A stretch of 64,000 nucleotides of DNA from Pseudanabaena sp. lw0831 (GTDB lineage: Bacteria; Cyanobacteriota; Cyanobacteriia; Pseudanabaenales; Pseudanabaenaceae). The notes under the pieces were generated by a model. The model saw only the letters and a list, made by a program, of their open reading frames with translations. It had not been told where the DNA came from and searched no databases. The stretch is from assembly GCF_016584665.1 (NCBI RefSeq), contig NZ_BBJB01000044.1, positions 53,610-117,609 of the forward strand, given 5' to 3'. Of this stretch, positions 18,517-28,097 are shown piece by piece. Position 1 is the stretch's first letter; the number at the start of each line of letters is the position of its first letter. A program made the position numbers and the translations under genes.

Positions 18517-20190
18517 GTGACTTTGAGGGTGATGACTGTGCAAGCGAAGAATATTTTTAAAGCGATCGCCAATTACTTAAAGCTGAAACCTCAAATGAGG
18601 CGGTCTTTTCAGATATTTGTAGCTTTCGTGATTACATTTATCATTGCCGTTTCTCCAGCTTTGTTAAATGTCGTTGCACAGGAAAATCGCTTCTCACTCA
18701 GGATTTTGCATACCAACGATCACCACGCGCATTTGGAACCTGTCAAATATGGCGATCGCATGTTGGGGGGAATAGCCCGTCGCCGCACTCTCATCGATCA
18801 AATCCGCGCTGAGAATAAGACTAATCAAGAGCCTTTGCTGTTATTGGATGCAGGGGATATTTTTCAAGGAACTCTTTATTTCAATCAATATCTGGGACAG
18901 GCGGATCTTGATTTTTATAATGCTCTTGCCTATGATGCTGGCACGATTGGCAATCATGAATTCGATCGCGGACAGCAGGTACTTGCCGACTTCATCGCTA
19001 AAGCCAAGTTTCCTATTATTTCTGCAAATATAGACATCGCGCCTGAATCGCCTCTCTATGGCAAAGTTCGTCCTTGGCATGTTCTCGAAGTGAAAGGCGA
19101 AAAGATCGGTGTGTTCGGATTGACGACTCCAGATACTGCGATTTTAGCTAGCGTTGGTGATGGGGTGAAGTTTACCGATCCGATCGCAGCAGCACGTTCA
19201 TCGGTTCGCGCTCTGAAACAACTGGGCATTAATAAGATTGTGGCGCTGACTCACATTGGCTTTGAGTATGATGTGGCTCTGGCGCAAAAAGTCGCTGACA
19301 TTGATATTATTATTGGTGGTCATAGCCATACTTCTGTTGGCAATATTCCCAATTCTAATCATCCCTATCCATTGGTTGAGAAGAATGGCACAAAGGAACC
19401 TGTGCTAGTAGTAACGGATTGGGAATGGGGTAAATATTTGGGTGATTTGTCAGTGAGTTTCGATCGCACAGGTAAGTTGATTGCTTGGGCAGGTAAACCC
19501 CATGCTCTTGATGCAAGCGTCAAACCCGATCCAGAATTTGCGGATAAACTCAAAGCCTATGCTGCACCGATTGAATCTTTACGTCAGAAAATCATTGGTA
19601 AGTCACTAGTTGCCCTCGATGGCGATCGCGTTAAGCTGCGGACTAGCGAAACCAGTTTAGGTAACTTGATTGCTGATGCGATGTTGGCAAAAACAAAAGG
19701 CGATCGCGTGCAAGTGGCTCTGGTTAATTCTGGTGGTATTCGTAATGGATTCCCTTTAGGCAATATCATGATGGGAAATGTACTAGAAGCACTTCCTTTT
19801 GGTAATACGATTACAAGGGTAGAGTTGACTGGCAAGCAGTTGCTAGAGGCTCTAGAGCATGGTGTGAGTCTTGCGGAACAAGGGGAAGGAAGATTTCCGC
19901 AAGTGGCAGGAATACATTTTGTGTGGGATGCAAAATTGCCAGCAGGGAAGCGCGTTATTAGGGTTGAGATTGTTTCTGAATCTGGCAACCTCCAATTATT
20001 GAATCCAGAAGCAGTTTATCGGGTGGCGACAACTAATTTTCTCGCTTCTGGTGGCGATGGATATCGCAGTTTTGCAGAGGGGAATAATCTTTTAGAAACT
20101 GGTTATTTACTATCGGATACGATCGCAGAATATATCAGTACTAGGTCGCCTTTGCAGGTAAAAACAGAGAATCGCATTGTACGTCAGTAA
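18517..20190 (+). CDS. UshA-type 5'-nucleotidase / metallophosphoesterase
   Basis: 557 aa. A basic start and hydrophobic segment (about residues 32-50) ending near NVVAQENRF look like a signal peptide. The metallophosphoesterase motifs are ILHTNDHHAH, LDAGDIFQGT, GNHEFDRG and GGHSHT. The C-terminal nucleotidase domain has NSGGIRNGFP and ASGGDGYRSF. It would hydrolyse nucleotides or UDP-sugars outside the plasma membrane and recover phosphate and nucleosides. The GTG at 18517 is upstream of a second possible start (ATG 18532); both leave the signal peptide intact. Confidence 0.85.
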   Translation: MTLRVMTVQAKNIFKAIANYLKLKPQMRRSFQIFVAFVITFIIAVSPALLNVVAQENRFSLRILHTNDHHAHLEPVKYGDRMLGGIARRRTLIDQIRAENKTNQEPLLLLDAGDIFQGTLYFNQYLGQADLDFYNALAYDAGTIGNHEFDRGQQVLADFIAKAKFPIISANIDIAPESPLYGKVRPWHVLEVKGEKIGVFGLTTPDTAILASVGDGVKFTDPIAAARSSVRALKQLGINKIVALTHIGFEYDVALAQKVADIDIIIGGHSHTSVGNIPNSNHPYPLVEKNGTKEPVLVVTDWEWGKYLGDLSVSFDRTGKLIAWAGKPHALDASVKPDPEFADKLKAYAAPIESLRQKIIGKSLVALDGDRVKLRTSETSLGNLIADAMLAKTKGDRVQVALVNSGGIRNGFPLGNIMMGNVLEALPFGNTITRVELTGKQLLEALEHGVSLAEQGEGRFPQVAGIHFVWDAKLPAGKRVIRVEIVSESGNLQLLNPEAVYRVATTNFLASGGDGYRSFAEGNNLLETGYLLSDTIAEYISTRSPLQVKTENRIVRQ

Positions 20191-20241
20191 CCCAATGATT
20201 GTAAAAGCCATGCTTCGCATGGCTTTTACAATCATTGGGTT
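20189..20241. terminator. 53-base palindrome overlapping the nucleotidase stop
   Basis: 25-base perfect arms around ttc, overlapping the TAA. It is probably both a terminator and a member of the palindrome family (tip GCATGC-like, loop ttc). Confidence 0.7.
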
Positions 20242-20384
20242 TGGTTTGTTGTTAAATTGCGATCGCGCAGTTTAGTTATGAGAACAATACATTCAATAGC
20301 TTCTATCGAGCTTATGTTAAATTCACTACTATTTCAGAATGGATAGCTAGTTAACTTTGAGCATTACCAATTTAATGATCGCCC

Positions 20385-21011
20385 ATGCTCACGGCAAATC
20401 AAACCTATTATACAGTCGAGAATCTAGATGCTGAAGCTGCCCTGCGGGAGCTAAAAGAAGGAAACGATCGCTATGCACTCGATCATGTAGAACATCCCCA
20501 TGAAGGTGCGCAACGTCGAGTCGATCTGTCAATTGCCCAGCATCCTTTTGCGATCGTCTTAGGTTGTGCCGATTCGCGGGTTGTGCCTGAACTAATTTTC
20601 GATCAAGGGGTTGGGGATTTGTTTGTGCTTAGAGTTGCGGGAAATGTGGCTGACGATGCGGTGATTGCTAGTATTGAGTTTGCGGTTGAGCATTTGGGGA
20701 CGAGGCTGGTTGTCGTCCTTGGACATGAGCGATGCGGTGCAGTGATGGCTGCGATCGGACATGCATTTTCTGAGGGTAAGCTCAATTCGTTGATTAAGTA
20801 TATTGAGCCTGCGGTGCAGGCTGGTCAGGAAGCTAATGGTGATTGTGTGGTGAGCGATACGGTGAAGGCGCATGTCAATTTGATGGTAAAGGAGATTGAA
20901 TCTACGGTCCCCATTTTGTCCCATGAAGTAAAGAATGGAAATTTGAAGGTTGTTCCTGCTTATTATCGATTGGCGACGGGGAAGGTTGAGTTTCTAGGTA
21001 GCACTAAATAG
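20385..21011 (+). CDS. Beta-class carbonic anhydrase
   Basis: 208 aa. Zinc ligands Cys61, Asp63 (CADSR), His114 and Cys117 (HERCG) are all present. It interconverts CO2 and bicarbonate. There is no signal peptide or long C-terminal extension, so it is unlike CcaA of carboxysomes and closer to the short cytoplasmic or periplasmic enzymes. No carboxysome gene lies in the window. Followed by a GC-tipped palindrome. Confidence 0.9.
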   Translation: MLTANQTYYTVENLDAEAALRELKEGNDRYALDHVEHPHEGAQRRVDLSIAQHPFAIVLGCADSRVVPELIFDQGVGDLFVLRVAGNVADDAVIASIEFAVEHLGTRLVVVLGHERCGAVMAAIGHAFSEGKLNSLIKYIEPAVQAGQEANGDCVVSDTVKAHVNLMVKEIESTVPILSHEVKNGNLKVVPAYYRLATGKVEFLGSTK

Positions 21012-21012
21012 G

Positions 21013-21047
21013 TAAGGAAGGGCGGCGCGAAGCGCTGCCCTTCCTTA
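21013..21047. repeat. Palindrome with GCGC-GAA-GCGC tip
   Basis: 16-base arms with one mismatch around gaa, just after the carbonic anhydrase stop. Could also terminate. Confidence 0.7.
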
Positions 21048-21165
21048 AAAGTCGGGGATCTTAATCTCTGTCTACGAGAGGTTGGTGCTTTTTTGGGCTA
21101 GGCACGATCGTAGCTATGACTACACAGTTTTCGCAGATGATTTCTTCTCTTACTGAGTTCATCTC

Positions 21166-21729
21166 TCAAAACTGCTTTGGCTTTCTTTGATTTTCTGCGG
21201 AAATCACAATTTCTCTGATTCTTTTTTGTCTTGTCTCTTCCCTTTTTGCTAAAGTTATCCATTGCAAAAGATTTCTTTTGTCTGTTCGACTTAAATTTAG
21301 AAAATACTCTTTTGCAACTGGAATTGAAGATAATGCTGTCATCAAGTCATCGGGAATAATTAAAGCTTCAACTTCATCAAGAATGTTCCAAGAGCCATTA
21401 CTTTTAGCGATCGCGATCGCATTAAGTCCAGCTTGTGTCATCAGGTTCTGCTCAATTAGACTAGCGACTTTCTCTTTGTTCACCTTAGACCACACACTAT
21501 TTGGCTTTCTTACGCTAAAAAATTGCATGTATTTTTCTGTGTCAATAGACTTTGCCTTGCTGTCTATCCAGCCAAAACAGAGCGCTTCGTCTACAGCATC
21601 ACTGTAATTTATGGAAGGTTTGCCACTGTTTTTCTTGTAATAGATTAGCCAAATAGAGCTTTCTGTAGAATGATTCCTAGCCAACCATTCTCGCCATTGT
21701 TCCCGATTTTCAGGATAAAAAGTGTTCAT
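21166..21729 (-). CDS. YdeI/OmpD-associated family protein
   Basis: 187 aa. Features of the YdeI group: WREWLARNHSTESSIWLIYYKKNSG near the start, then DAVDEALCFGWIDSKAKSID, and a C-terminal basic helix (TLAKREETRQKRIREI). The group is linked in enteric bacteria to bacteriocin and peptide stress, but the biochemical role is not known. Monocistronic. Confidence 0.8.
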   Translation of the reverse strand: MNTFYPENREQWREWLARNHSTESSIWLIYYKKNSGKPSINYSDAVDEALCFGWIDSKAKSIDTEKYMQFFSVRKPNSVWSKVNKEKVASLIEQNLMTQAGLNAIAIAKSNGSWNILDEVEALIIPDDLMTALSSIPVAKEYFLNLSRTDKRNLLQWITLAKREETRQKRIREIVISAENQRKPKQF

Positions 21730-21853
21730 TTTGGTTTAGCAGATTAAAGTTGCGATCGCTATAAGTTTCTGAGTAACAGTCTGGGCTAATCAAATCCTCA
21801 ACAATTAATACAAATCTACAACGCAATTTGTATTAATCTTAAAAAAATCGCTT

Positions 21854-22537
21854 ATGTATATCAACTCTACGCCCTATCCTTACCCCTACAATGGCGACCT
21901 CAGACCAGACAATACTGCCCTGATCATCATCGATATGCAGACAGACTTCTGCGGAGTTGGTGGCTATGTGGACAAAATGGGCTATGACCTGTCACTTACC
22001 CGTGCCCCGATTGAGCCAATTAAAAAAGTTTTGACCCTTTTTCGCGAAAAAGGCTTTCTGATTATTCACACCCGCGAAGGACATCGCCCCGACTTATCAG
22101 ATTTACCCGAAAACAAGCGCTGGCGATCGCAAAGAATTGGTGCAGGTATCGGGGATGATGGTCCCTGCGGCAAAATCTTAGTCCGTGGAGAAAAAGGTTG
22201 GGATATCATTCCAGAGCTTTACCCGATCGCAGGTGAACCGATTATCGACAAACCTGGAAAAGGCTCATTCTATGCCACCGATCTAGACCTGCTTTTGAAA
22301 CGTAACGGCATTCAAAATATTATCTTGTCGGGCATTACCACCGATGTCTGCGTACATACGACCATGCGCGATGCCAACGATCGCGGCTATGAATGTTTGA
22401 TGCTATCTGATTGCACAGGTGCAACTGATTATGGCAATCATCTTGCGGCGCTGAAAATGATCGAAATGCAAGGTGGCGTGTTTGGTGCAGTCAGTGATTC
22501 TGAAACATTGACTACAGCAATTAAGCAAAGTTTCTAG
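21854..22537 (+). CDS. Isochorismatase-like cysteine hydrolase 1 (amide hydrolase)
   Basis: 227 aa. The catalytic triad is visible: Asp27 (IIIDMQTDF), Lys133 (DKPGKGSFY) and Cys166 (TTDVCVHTT). This set is shared by biuret hydrolase, ureidoacrylate hydrolase and nicotinamidase-like enzymes; sequence alone does not fix the substrate. It begins a cluster with an ABC ATPase, a cupin and a second hydrolase, which suggests uptake and hydrolysis of a nitrogen compound such as biuret or a pyrimidine breakdown product (inference). Confidence 0.8.
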   Translation: MYINSTPYPYPYNGDLRPDNTALIIIDMQTDFCGVGGYVDKMGYDLSLTRAPIEPIKKVLTLFREKGFLIIHTREGHRPDLSDLPENKRWRSQRIGAGIGDDGPCGKILVRGEKGWDIIPELYPIAGEPIIDKPGKGSFYATDLDLLLKRNGIQNIILSGITTDVCVHTTMRDANDRGYECLMLSDCTGATDYGNHLAALKMIEMQGGVFGAVSDSETLTTAIKQSF

Positions 22538-22572
22538 TTAAATTGTAAAAATGTGCTAAGTGTACTGTCGCT

Positions 22573-24213
22573 ATGGAAAAACCGATGCCTGACGATCTTG
22601 AAAGCAATCTTGCTGCTAATCTGGTCGAAGAAGAATCTATGAAAGAGTCGATACCATCCTTGACTATTCCATCTAGTGTTTCCGCTGATACCCTGCGATC
22701 TCATCTACCTCCTGAGTTGGAGCTAGTAAATATCTCCAAGAAATTCGGCTCGTTCGTCGCCGTTGATAATGTCTCGCTCAAACTTGCCCCTGGTACTTTT
22801 CATGCGCTGCTAGGTGAAAATGGTGCAGGTAAAAGCACGTTGGTTAAATGCATTATGGGTTTCCATGCTGCTAGTCACGGCGATATTTTGATTAATAAGC
22901 ATTCCCGCGAAATCAATAGTCCGCGTGATGCCTATAACTATGGCATTGGCATGGTTTATCAACATTTCACGGTTGTGCCTGCGATGACTGTTGCCGAGAA
23001 TCTTTTGTTGGTGCGTCCTGACACACCAACGATCATTAATTGGAAGGATGAATTAGAAAAGCTAGAAGCATTTATGGCTTCGGCTCCTTTTAAAATTGAT
23101 CTCAATACTCCAATCTCGCAATTGGCGGCTGGACAAAAGCAGAAGTTAGAAATCCTCAAACAACTTTATCTCAAAAGTCGCATTCTCATTCTTGATGAAC
23201 CAACATCAGTTTTGACTCCTCAAGAAGCCGATGAGGTGTTAGGACTATTGCGAGAAGAAGTTACCGCAGGACGCTTGAGTGTGCTGATGATCAGTCACAA
23301 GTTCCGTGAAATTACTGCCTTTGCCGATGATGTCACAGTGCTGCGTAAAGGCAAATTTGCAGGGACAGGTTCTACTAAAGATCTGTCAGTCTCGGATATG
23401 GCAGCAATGATGCTCGGTGAAGCCAAAGAAGCACGTCAAGTTATAAAAACAGAAGTTGCGACGGATAATCTAGTTCTCGAAGTGCGGAATATTCATGCCG
23501 ATCGCGACAATGGTTTAGAAGCAGTTGCTGGTGTTGATTTGAAAATCAAAGGAGGTGAAATCGTTGGTATCGCTGGCGTGTCAGGTAATGGTCAGAAAGA
23601 ACTAGTGGAAGTTTTATCTGGTCAGCGCATCCCCACCTCTGGCGAAGTTTTTGTCAATGGCGATCGCTACTATGCAACGCGCAAGGAAATGTATAGCCAT
23701 CAAGTGTTTTCACTGCCCGAAGAACCTCTGCGGAATGCCTGTGTACCGTATATGAGCGTCGCTGAGAATTTGGCTTTAAGAACCTTTGATCGCACTCCAC
23801 AAGCTAAAGGTGGGATTTTACTGCTATTCAAAGCAATTCGCGAAACTGCCAAGAATTTGATTAAGGTCTTCTCGATCAAAACGCCATCGCCTGAAACCCC
23901 CGTCGGTAATCTCTCAGGCGGTAATGTCCAGCGTACAGTTCTTGCGAGAGAGCTTTCCGCAGAGAAAATCAAATTATTAATTGTGGCAAATCCTGTCTTT
24001 GGTCTAGACTTCGCGGCGGTTGAGTATATTCACAATCAAATTGTGGAAGCTCGAAATCGTGGCGTGGCTGTACTCTTGGTCAGCGAAGATCTTGATGAGA
24101 TTTTGACTCTAAGCGATCGCATTCTGGTGATTAGCGATGGTAAATTCGTCTACGAAAGCACCAGTGCTGAAGCTAATCTCGCTGAGATCGGACAGAAAAT
24201 GGCAGGACATTAA
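22573..24213 (+). CDS. Double ATP-binding protein of a nucleoside/sugar-type ABC importer
   Basis: 546 aa with two tandem ABC domains, as in RbsA/BmpB-like proteins. The first is intact (Walker A GENGAGKST, LAAGQKQKLEI signature, LILDEPTSVL). The second has the degenerate Walker A GVSGNGQKE with signature LSGGNVQRTVLAREL and ANPVFGLD, as is normal in this class. The N-terminal 45 residues are an extension. It starts 35 bases after the hydrolase. No permease or binding protein follows, so these must be encoded elsewhere. Confidence 0.85.
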   Translation: MEKPMPDDLESNLAANLVEEESMKESIPSLTIPSSVSADTLRSHLPPELELVNISKKFGSFVAVDNVSLKLAPGTFHALLGENGAGKSTLVKCIMGFHAASHGDILINKHSREINSPRDAYNYGIGMVYQHFTVVPAMTVAENLLLVRPDTPTIINWKDELEKLEAFMASAPFKIDLNTPISQLAAGQKQKLEILKQLYLKSRILILDEPTSVLTPQEADEVLGLLREEVTAGRLSVLMISHKFREITAFADDVTVLRKGKFAGTGSTKDLSVSDMAAMMLGEAKEARQVIKTEVATDNLVLEVRNIHADRDNGLEAVAGVDLKIKGGEIVGIAGVSGNGQKELVEVLSGQRIPTSGEVFVNGDRYYATRKEMYSHQVFSLPEEPLRNACVPYMSVAENLALRTFDRTPQAKGGILLLFKAIRETAKNLIKVFSIKTPSPETPVGNLSGGNVQRTVLARELSAEKIKLLIVANPVFGLDFAAVEYIHNQIVEARNRGVAVLLVSEDLDEILTLSDRILVISDGKFVYESTSAEANLAEIGQKMAGH

Positions 24214-24224
24214 ATAGGACTTTG

Positions 24225-24259
24225 AGGTTTTGCATTTGCCTACAGCAAATGTAAAACCT
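24225..24259. repeat. Palindrome between the ATPase and cupin genes
   Basis: 15-base arms with one mismatch (aggttttgcatttgc) around a short loop. Confidence 0.6.
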
Positions 24260-24274
24260 TTATATTAAAAAAAC

Positions 24275-24628
24275 ATGATTATCAATCAACAGGTTCAGGT
24301 CTTTCCTGAATTGCTCACTCGTTCTAGCTATGACGATCTACCATGGGAGGCATTTCGCCAAGGGGTTGAAATCTATCCTTTATACAAGAATGATATGGGA
24401 GCAAGTGCAGCTCTGCTGCGCTATGAAGCAGGAGCAAAGGTTCCCCATCATTCTCATTCAGGGTACGAACATATATTTGTATTATCGGGTTCACAAGCCG
24501 ATGCAAATGGCAAATATACCAAAGGTTCCGTAGTCATTAATCCTCCTGATACTAGTCATCAAGTCTCTAGTGAAGAGGGATGCGTAGTTCTCATTGTCTG
24601 GGAAAAGCCTGTAATTATTAACGAATAA
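24275..24628 (+). CDS. ChrR-like cupin protein
   Basis: 117 aa single cupin domain. Metal-binding motif 1 is [19 protein letters not shown] and motif 2 is [13 protein letters not shown]. Such proteins bind a metal and act as sensors or small enzymes; a function in handling the product of the neighbouring amidohydrolases is possible. It lies in the middle of the cluster, between two palindromes. Confidence 0.75.
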   Translation: MIINQQVQVFPELLTRSSYDDLPWEAFRQGVEIYPLYKNDMGASAALLRYEAGAKVPHHSHSGYEHIFVLSGSQADANGKYTKGSVVINPPDTSHQVSSEEGCVVLIVWEKPVIINE

Positions 24629-24631
24629 GCC

Positions 24632-24662
24632 GTTTTCATTTTGCTTTAAGCAAAATGAAAAC
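24632..24662. repeat. Palindrome covering a false start of hydrolase 2
   Basis: 13-base perfect arms (gttttcattttgc) around tttaa. An ATG at 24655 is in frame with the next gene but lies inside this palindrome. Confidence 0.65.
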
Positions 24663-24699
24663 TCCAAAACCCTATACTCAAATTATTGAGGAGAAACTT

Positions 24700-25386
24700 A
24701 TGCCTGCGATCGCGGCTCAACCTTACGATTATGAATTGCCTACTGAGAGCAAAATAGCTCTAGTCATTATCGATATGCAACGTGATTTTCTAGAATATGG
24801 TGGTTTTGGTGATGCACTAGGTAATGATGTCACACAGCTACAAAGCATTGTGCCAACAGTTAAGAGCCTATTAGAAACTTTCCGATCGCTAGATTTCCCC
24901 GTAATTCACACCATCGAAGCTCATTCTCCTGATTTATCAGACTGTCCTCCCTCGAAGCTCAATCGCGGTCAAGGAAATCCTAAAATTGGTGACCAAGGGA
25001 CAATGGGCAGAATCTTAATTGTCGGTGAAGATGGCAATAATATTATTCCTGAGCTTACGCCTCTAGACAATGAAATTGTGATTGTCAAACCAGGGAAAGG
25101 CGCATTTTGTCGAACCAACTTAGAAGAGATTTTAAAGAAAGAAGAGATTACCCATCTTCTCTTTACTGGCGTTACTACGGAAGTATGCGTACAAACAACA
25201 ATGAGAGAAGCCAACGATCGCGGCTATGAATGCCTACTGATCGAGGATGGAACTGCTAGCTATTTCCCAGAGTTTAAACAATCAACGATTGAAATGCTGC
25301 GCGCTCAAGGCGGGATCATTGGCTGGACAGCTAACGCTGATGCGGTGATTTCGGCATTAGCACCTAAAGCAATGGCGATCGCTTAA
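24700..25386 (+). CDS. Isochorismatase-like cysteine hydrolase 2
   Basis: The start is placed at 24700 because GAGGAG sits seven bases upstream, whereas the in-frame ATG at 24655 is in a palindrome. The triad residues are in [16 protein letters not shown] and TTEVCVQTT, parallel to hydrolase 1 (21854-22537). It is a diverged paralogue with [15 protein letters not shown] as a shared motif. Together the two may act on successive amide bonds, or on related substrates brought in by the ABC importer. Confidence 0.8.
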   Translation: MPAIAAQPYDYELPTESKIALVIIDMQRDFLEYGGFGDALGNDVTQLQSIVPTVKSLLETFRSLDFPVIHTIEAHSPDLSDCPPSKLNRGQGNPKIGDQGTMGRILIVGEDGNNIIPELTPLDNEIVIVKPGKGAFCRTNLEEILKKEEITHLLFTGVTTEVCVQTTMREANDRGYECLLIEDGTASYFPEFKQSTIEMLRAQGGIIGWTANADAVISALAPKAMAIA

Positions 25387-25397
25387 TCGCTTATACC

Positions 25398-25555
25398 AAA
25401 ACAAAAAATGGCGTAGCCATTTTTTGTTTTTAAAACCCTTACTGGATTTGGTTTCCAATACACAAAAGTGTCGTCACACTTTTGTGTATTGGTATTAAAA
25501 GGTGTTGCAATTTCAAAAATAAAAAGCGGTGCGAAGCACCGCTTTTTATTTTTGA
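25398..25555. repeat. Three consecutive palindromes
   Basis: 25398-25430 (loop gta), 25455-25492 (17-base arms, acaaaagtgt words) and 25513-25555 (loop gaa, tip GGTGC/GCACC). They fill the gap between the hydrolase cluster and the TPR gene. Confidence 0.75.
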
Positions 25556-25615
25556 GTATTATGGCTTCATGACTATTATTTTGTAGTTAAGCTTAATCTT
25601 AAGGATTCAATACTC

Positions 25616-26410
25616 ATGCGATCGCTATTTGCACTTTTTCTTGCCCTATGTTTACTTTTGAATCCTGCACCAGTGCAAGCTCAACTCAACATTACCGAAG
25701 CCGAATCAAATCAACTGGATGCCTTGGTCAAAAAAGCCTTTACCGCCACTGATGCAGGTGAATTCACAGCCGCAGAGGGCTATTGGACAGATTTAATCAA
25801 GCTCTATCCTGACAATGCCGCAGGTTGGAGCAATCGCGGTAACTCAAAAATGAGCCAAAACCATCCTCAAGAAGCGCTTGCTGACTATAACAAATCCGTA
25901 GAACTTGCTCCTAATTTCCCCGATCCTTATCTCAATCGTGGTGCGGCTTTGGAAAGCTTGGGCAAATGGGAAGAGGCGATCGCTGACTACGATCGCGTGT
26001 TAGCAATTGATCCTAAGGATGCAGCAGCCTATAACAATCGCGGTAATGCCAAAGCTGGCTTAGGCAAATGGGAAGAGGCGATCTCGGATTATCAAGTTGC
26101 GATGAATGTTAATTCGCGCTTTAGTACTTCCTTTGGTAATAATGCGATCGCTCTGTACGAGATCGGTAAAAGCGATGAAGCAATTAAGGCGATGAAAAAT
26201 ATATTACGCAAATATCCGAATTTTACGGATGTGCGTGCTGCCCTGACTGCGGCGCTTTGGGATAATAAAAAACAAGGTGAAGCCGAGAGCAATTGGGTAT
26301 CTGTCGAAAATCTCGATCCGCGTTATCGAGATATCAATTGGGTAAAAAATATTCGCCGTTGGCCGCCCTCATTGGTCAAGGCTCTCGAAAAGTTCTTGAC
26401 TTTGAAATAA
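25616..26410 (+). CDS. Secreted TPR-repeat protein
   Basis: 264 aa. A signal peptide (MRSLFALFLALCLLLNPAPVQA) is followed by at least three TPR units (AAGWSNRGNSKMS, PDPYLNRGAALESLGKWEEAI, AAAYNNRGNAKAGLGKWEEAI). The protein is probably in the thylakoid lumen or periplasm, where TPRs serve as assembly scaffolds. The C-terminus (RYRDINWVKNIRRWPPSLVKALEKFL) is conserved in cyanobacterial and plastid homologues as far as I recall. No catalytic domain. Confidence 0.8.
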   Translation: MRSLFALFLALCLLLNPAPVQAQLNITEAESNQLDALVKKAFTATDAGEFTAAEGYWTDLIKLYPDNAAGWSNRGNSKMSQNHPQEALADYNKSVELAPNFPDPYLNRGAALESLGKWEEAIADYDRVLAIDPKDAAAYNNRGNAKAGLGKWEEAISDYQVAMNVNSRFSTSFGNNAIALYEIGKSDEAIKAMKNILRKYPNFTDVRAALTAALWDNKKQGEAESNWVSVENLDPRYRDINWVKNIRRWPPSLVKALEKFLTLK

Positions 26411-26550
26411 AAAAAGAGCTAGCACAAATTGCTAGCTCTTTTTTTGTCCGAACAAAAGTGTGCCGACACTTTTGTGAGTTAAGAATCAAACCCAATTAAT
26501 AATCCAAAAAAATAATGGCGTAGCCATTATTTTTTTGGATTATTAATTGG
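26411..26550. repeat. Three palindromes between convergent genes
   Basis: 26411-26443 is a terminator-like stem (aaaaagagctagca). 26452-26475 shares acaaaagtgt with the copy at 25455. 26492-26550 has 28-base perfect arms around gta and runs into the 3' end of the next gene. Confidence 0.75.
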
Positions 26551-26881
26551 CTGGAGTATTTGCTGCGGGGATCTCAATCTTCACATCGCGGCGTTGTTGC
26601 GTTCTAAAATTAGTCACAGCCTCGTCAAAGGATTCAGCTTGACTAGCGCGAAACTGCTCTGGAGATTTGCCGCCAGCTAGGTTGATATTATTAATTAGTT
26701 GCAATAAGTTGAGGTTACTGCCACCGACACTAAGTGAGCTTCTTTCTTGTTGCTGAGCTTCACGTAAGGTTTGTTCGGATAGGGTTGGCGCTGGCGTAAT
26801 TTGGGCGATCGCACCAGCCGATGCAAATATTGTTGCTGAGACGAGGCTAGCCGCGACTAGCGAAATAGTTTTGAAAATCAT
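26543..26881 (-). CDS. Small secreted hypothetical protein
   Basis: 112 aa. A clear signal peptide (SLVAASLVSATIFASAGAIAQ) precedes a polar mature part with a Ser/Gly/Asn-rich middle (SLSVGGSNLNLLQLINNINLAGG) and an Arg-rich end. No recognised domain. The coding end overlaps the long palindrome at 26492-26550. Monocistronic. Confidence 0.7.
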   Translation of the reverse strand: MIFKTISLVAASLVSATIFASAGAIAQITPAPTLSEQTLREAQQQERSSLSVGGSNLNLLQLINNINLAGGKSPEQFRASQAESFDEAVTNFRTQQRRDVKIEIPAANTPAN

Positions 26882-26957
26882 AGTTTTTGCTCATTGATAA
26901 CATCTAGTCACTAGTCTATACCAAAATTTTTGTGACGTGTAGCGATCGCCCATAAAA

Positions 26958-26978
26958 TTACAGCGCAAAGCGCTGTAA
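26958..26978. repeat. Short palindrome with GCGC-aaa-GCGC tip
   Basis: Nine-base perfect arms around aaa, ending at the 3' end of the ABM-domain gene. Confidence 0.55.
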
Positions 26979-26979
26979 G

Positions 26980-27261
26980 CTATAGCACGCCATGTTCTAT
27001 CTCATGCAGGTAAATAAAGTTTGGTGCTTTTACGCCAGCTTTCTTTCTGATTTCTACCAATTCTCTGGACTCAAAGAAGCGTCGAGCATTGTCGAGCGAA
27101 GCCCACTCTGAGAAATGGACGATGTTATTTGTGTCATTGTCGTATCGCAGTAACTGATAGCTGATTTCTCCAGCGGTTTTTCTGATGTCTGCGGCTTGGT
27201 CAAAAATGGCTTTCCATGCTGGATAAGCCTCAACTTCATGAATGATTAAAACGTATTTCAT
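26980..27261 (-). CDS. Antibiotic biosynthesis monooxygenase-like (ABM) protein
   Basis: 93 aa ferredoxin-like fold of the ABM superfamily: MKYVLIIHEVEAYPAWKAIFD, then IVHFSEWASLDNARRFFES. These small dimers include monooxygenases, heme-degrading enzymes and stress proteins. The Trp/Phe positions fit the family, but no specific active site can be named. Confidence 0.7.
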   Translation of the reverse strand: MKYVLIIHEVEAYPAWKAIFDQAADIRKTAGEISYQLLRYDNDTNNIVHFSEWASLDNARRFFESRELVEIRKKAGVKAPNFIYLHEIEHGVL

Positions 27262-27290
27262 AAGTACCTCGGCATAATTAAAAAAACAGC

Positions 27291-27335
27291 CCCTAAATCT
27301 GTACCGCCCGCTACGTGGGTGGTACAGATTTAGGG
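27291..27335. repeat. Palindrome (ccctaaatctgtaccgccc arms)
   Basis: 19-base arms with one wobble around a short loop, in the 107-base gap between the ABM gene and the GST gene. May end the GST transcript. Confidence 0.65.
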
Positions 27336-27368
27336 ATTTTATATATTATTTACTATTGCGGTGAACGA

Positions 27369-28076
27369 TTAAATTGCTTGTAGTCTTTGCTCAGATAAAG
27401 AACTAATTCGTTGGCGACGGCGACGCTCCCAAATCTTTGGAATTACTTTCATATGTCGTTTAAAACTACTCCACTCCTCTAAACTTAGCTCAATCTGCTG
27501 CCAAGCGGGACGCAACAATAATCGCTCAGACCAAACTTGCAATTTTGGATAATCGGTTAACGGAACTCCTAAGGAAGGCATTCTATAAACAAATGTTCCA
27601 GCCACAATTTCTGCCATTGTGAGTTGTTCGCCAGCAAAGTAGAGAGAATCACCCAATAAGTTCTCTAAAAAACCTAATGTATTGCTTGCGCGTAGCCGAG
27701 CAAACTCAAAGTCTGCTGATTTTTCGGTTTGGTCTTCATTAATGATCAGCTTAATGACCGCAGGTAGTAACTCATTGAGCGCAACCAGTTGTGCCATCCG
27801 AGTCTTTGCCAGAGCGATCGCATCGGTAGGAAGTAGTGATGGAGTGGGATACTTGGCTTCCAGATAATCCAAAATCGCTAAGGATTCAATCACCCGAAAA
27901 TCACCATCTACTAAAACTGGGACATGGCTAAAAGGATTCAGAGAAAGGAACTCAGGCTCGAATTGTTTGCCACTTAAATCCACTGGAATCAACTCAAAAG
28001 GAAGTTGTTTTTCTAATAGTGCTAACCATACGGGGCGAGCATAGGCCGAAGGACGAGCATAGTAAAGTTTCAGCAT
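27369..28076 (-). CDS. Glutathione S-transferase
   Basis: 235 aa. N-terminal thioredoxin-like domain with LYYARPSAYARPVWLAL and the cis-Pro segment SHVPVLVDGDF followed by VIESLAILDYL; helical C-terminal domain. It would conjugate glutathione to electrophiles. The promoter region carries an 18-base operator identical to that upstream of the tetR gene, so it is probably controlled by that regulator, which precedes it on the same strand. Confidence 0.85.
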   Translation of the reverse strand: MLKLYYARPSAYARPVWLALLEKQLPFELIPVDLSGKQFEPEFLSLNPFSHVPVLVDGDFRVIESLAILDYLEAKYPTPSLLPTDAIALAKTRMAQLVALNELLPAVIKLIINEDQTEKSADFEFARLRASNTLGFLENLLGDSLYFAGEQLTMAEIVAGTFVYRMPSLGVPLTDYPKLQVWSERLLLRPAWQQIELSLEEWSSFKRHMKVIPKIWERRRRQRISSLSEQRLQAI

Positions 28077-28097
28077 GGGTGTTTTGTACTAAATGAG

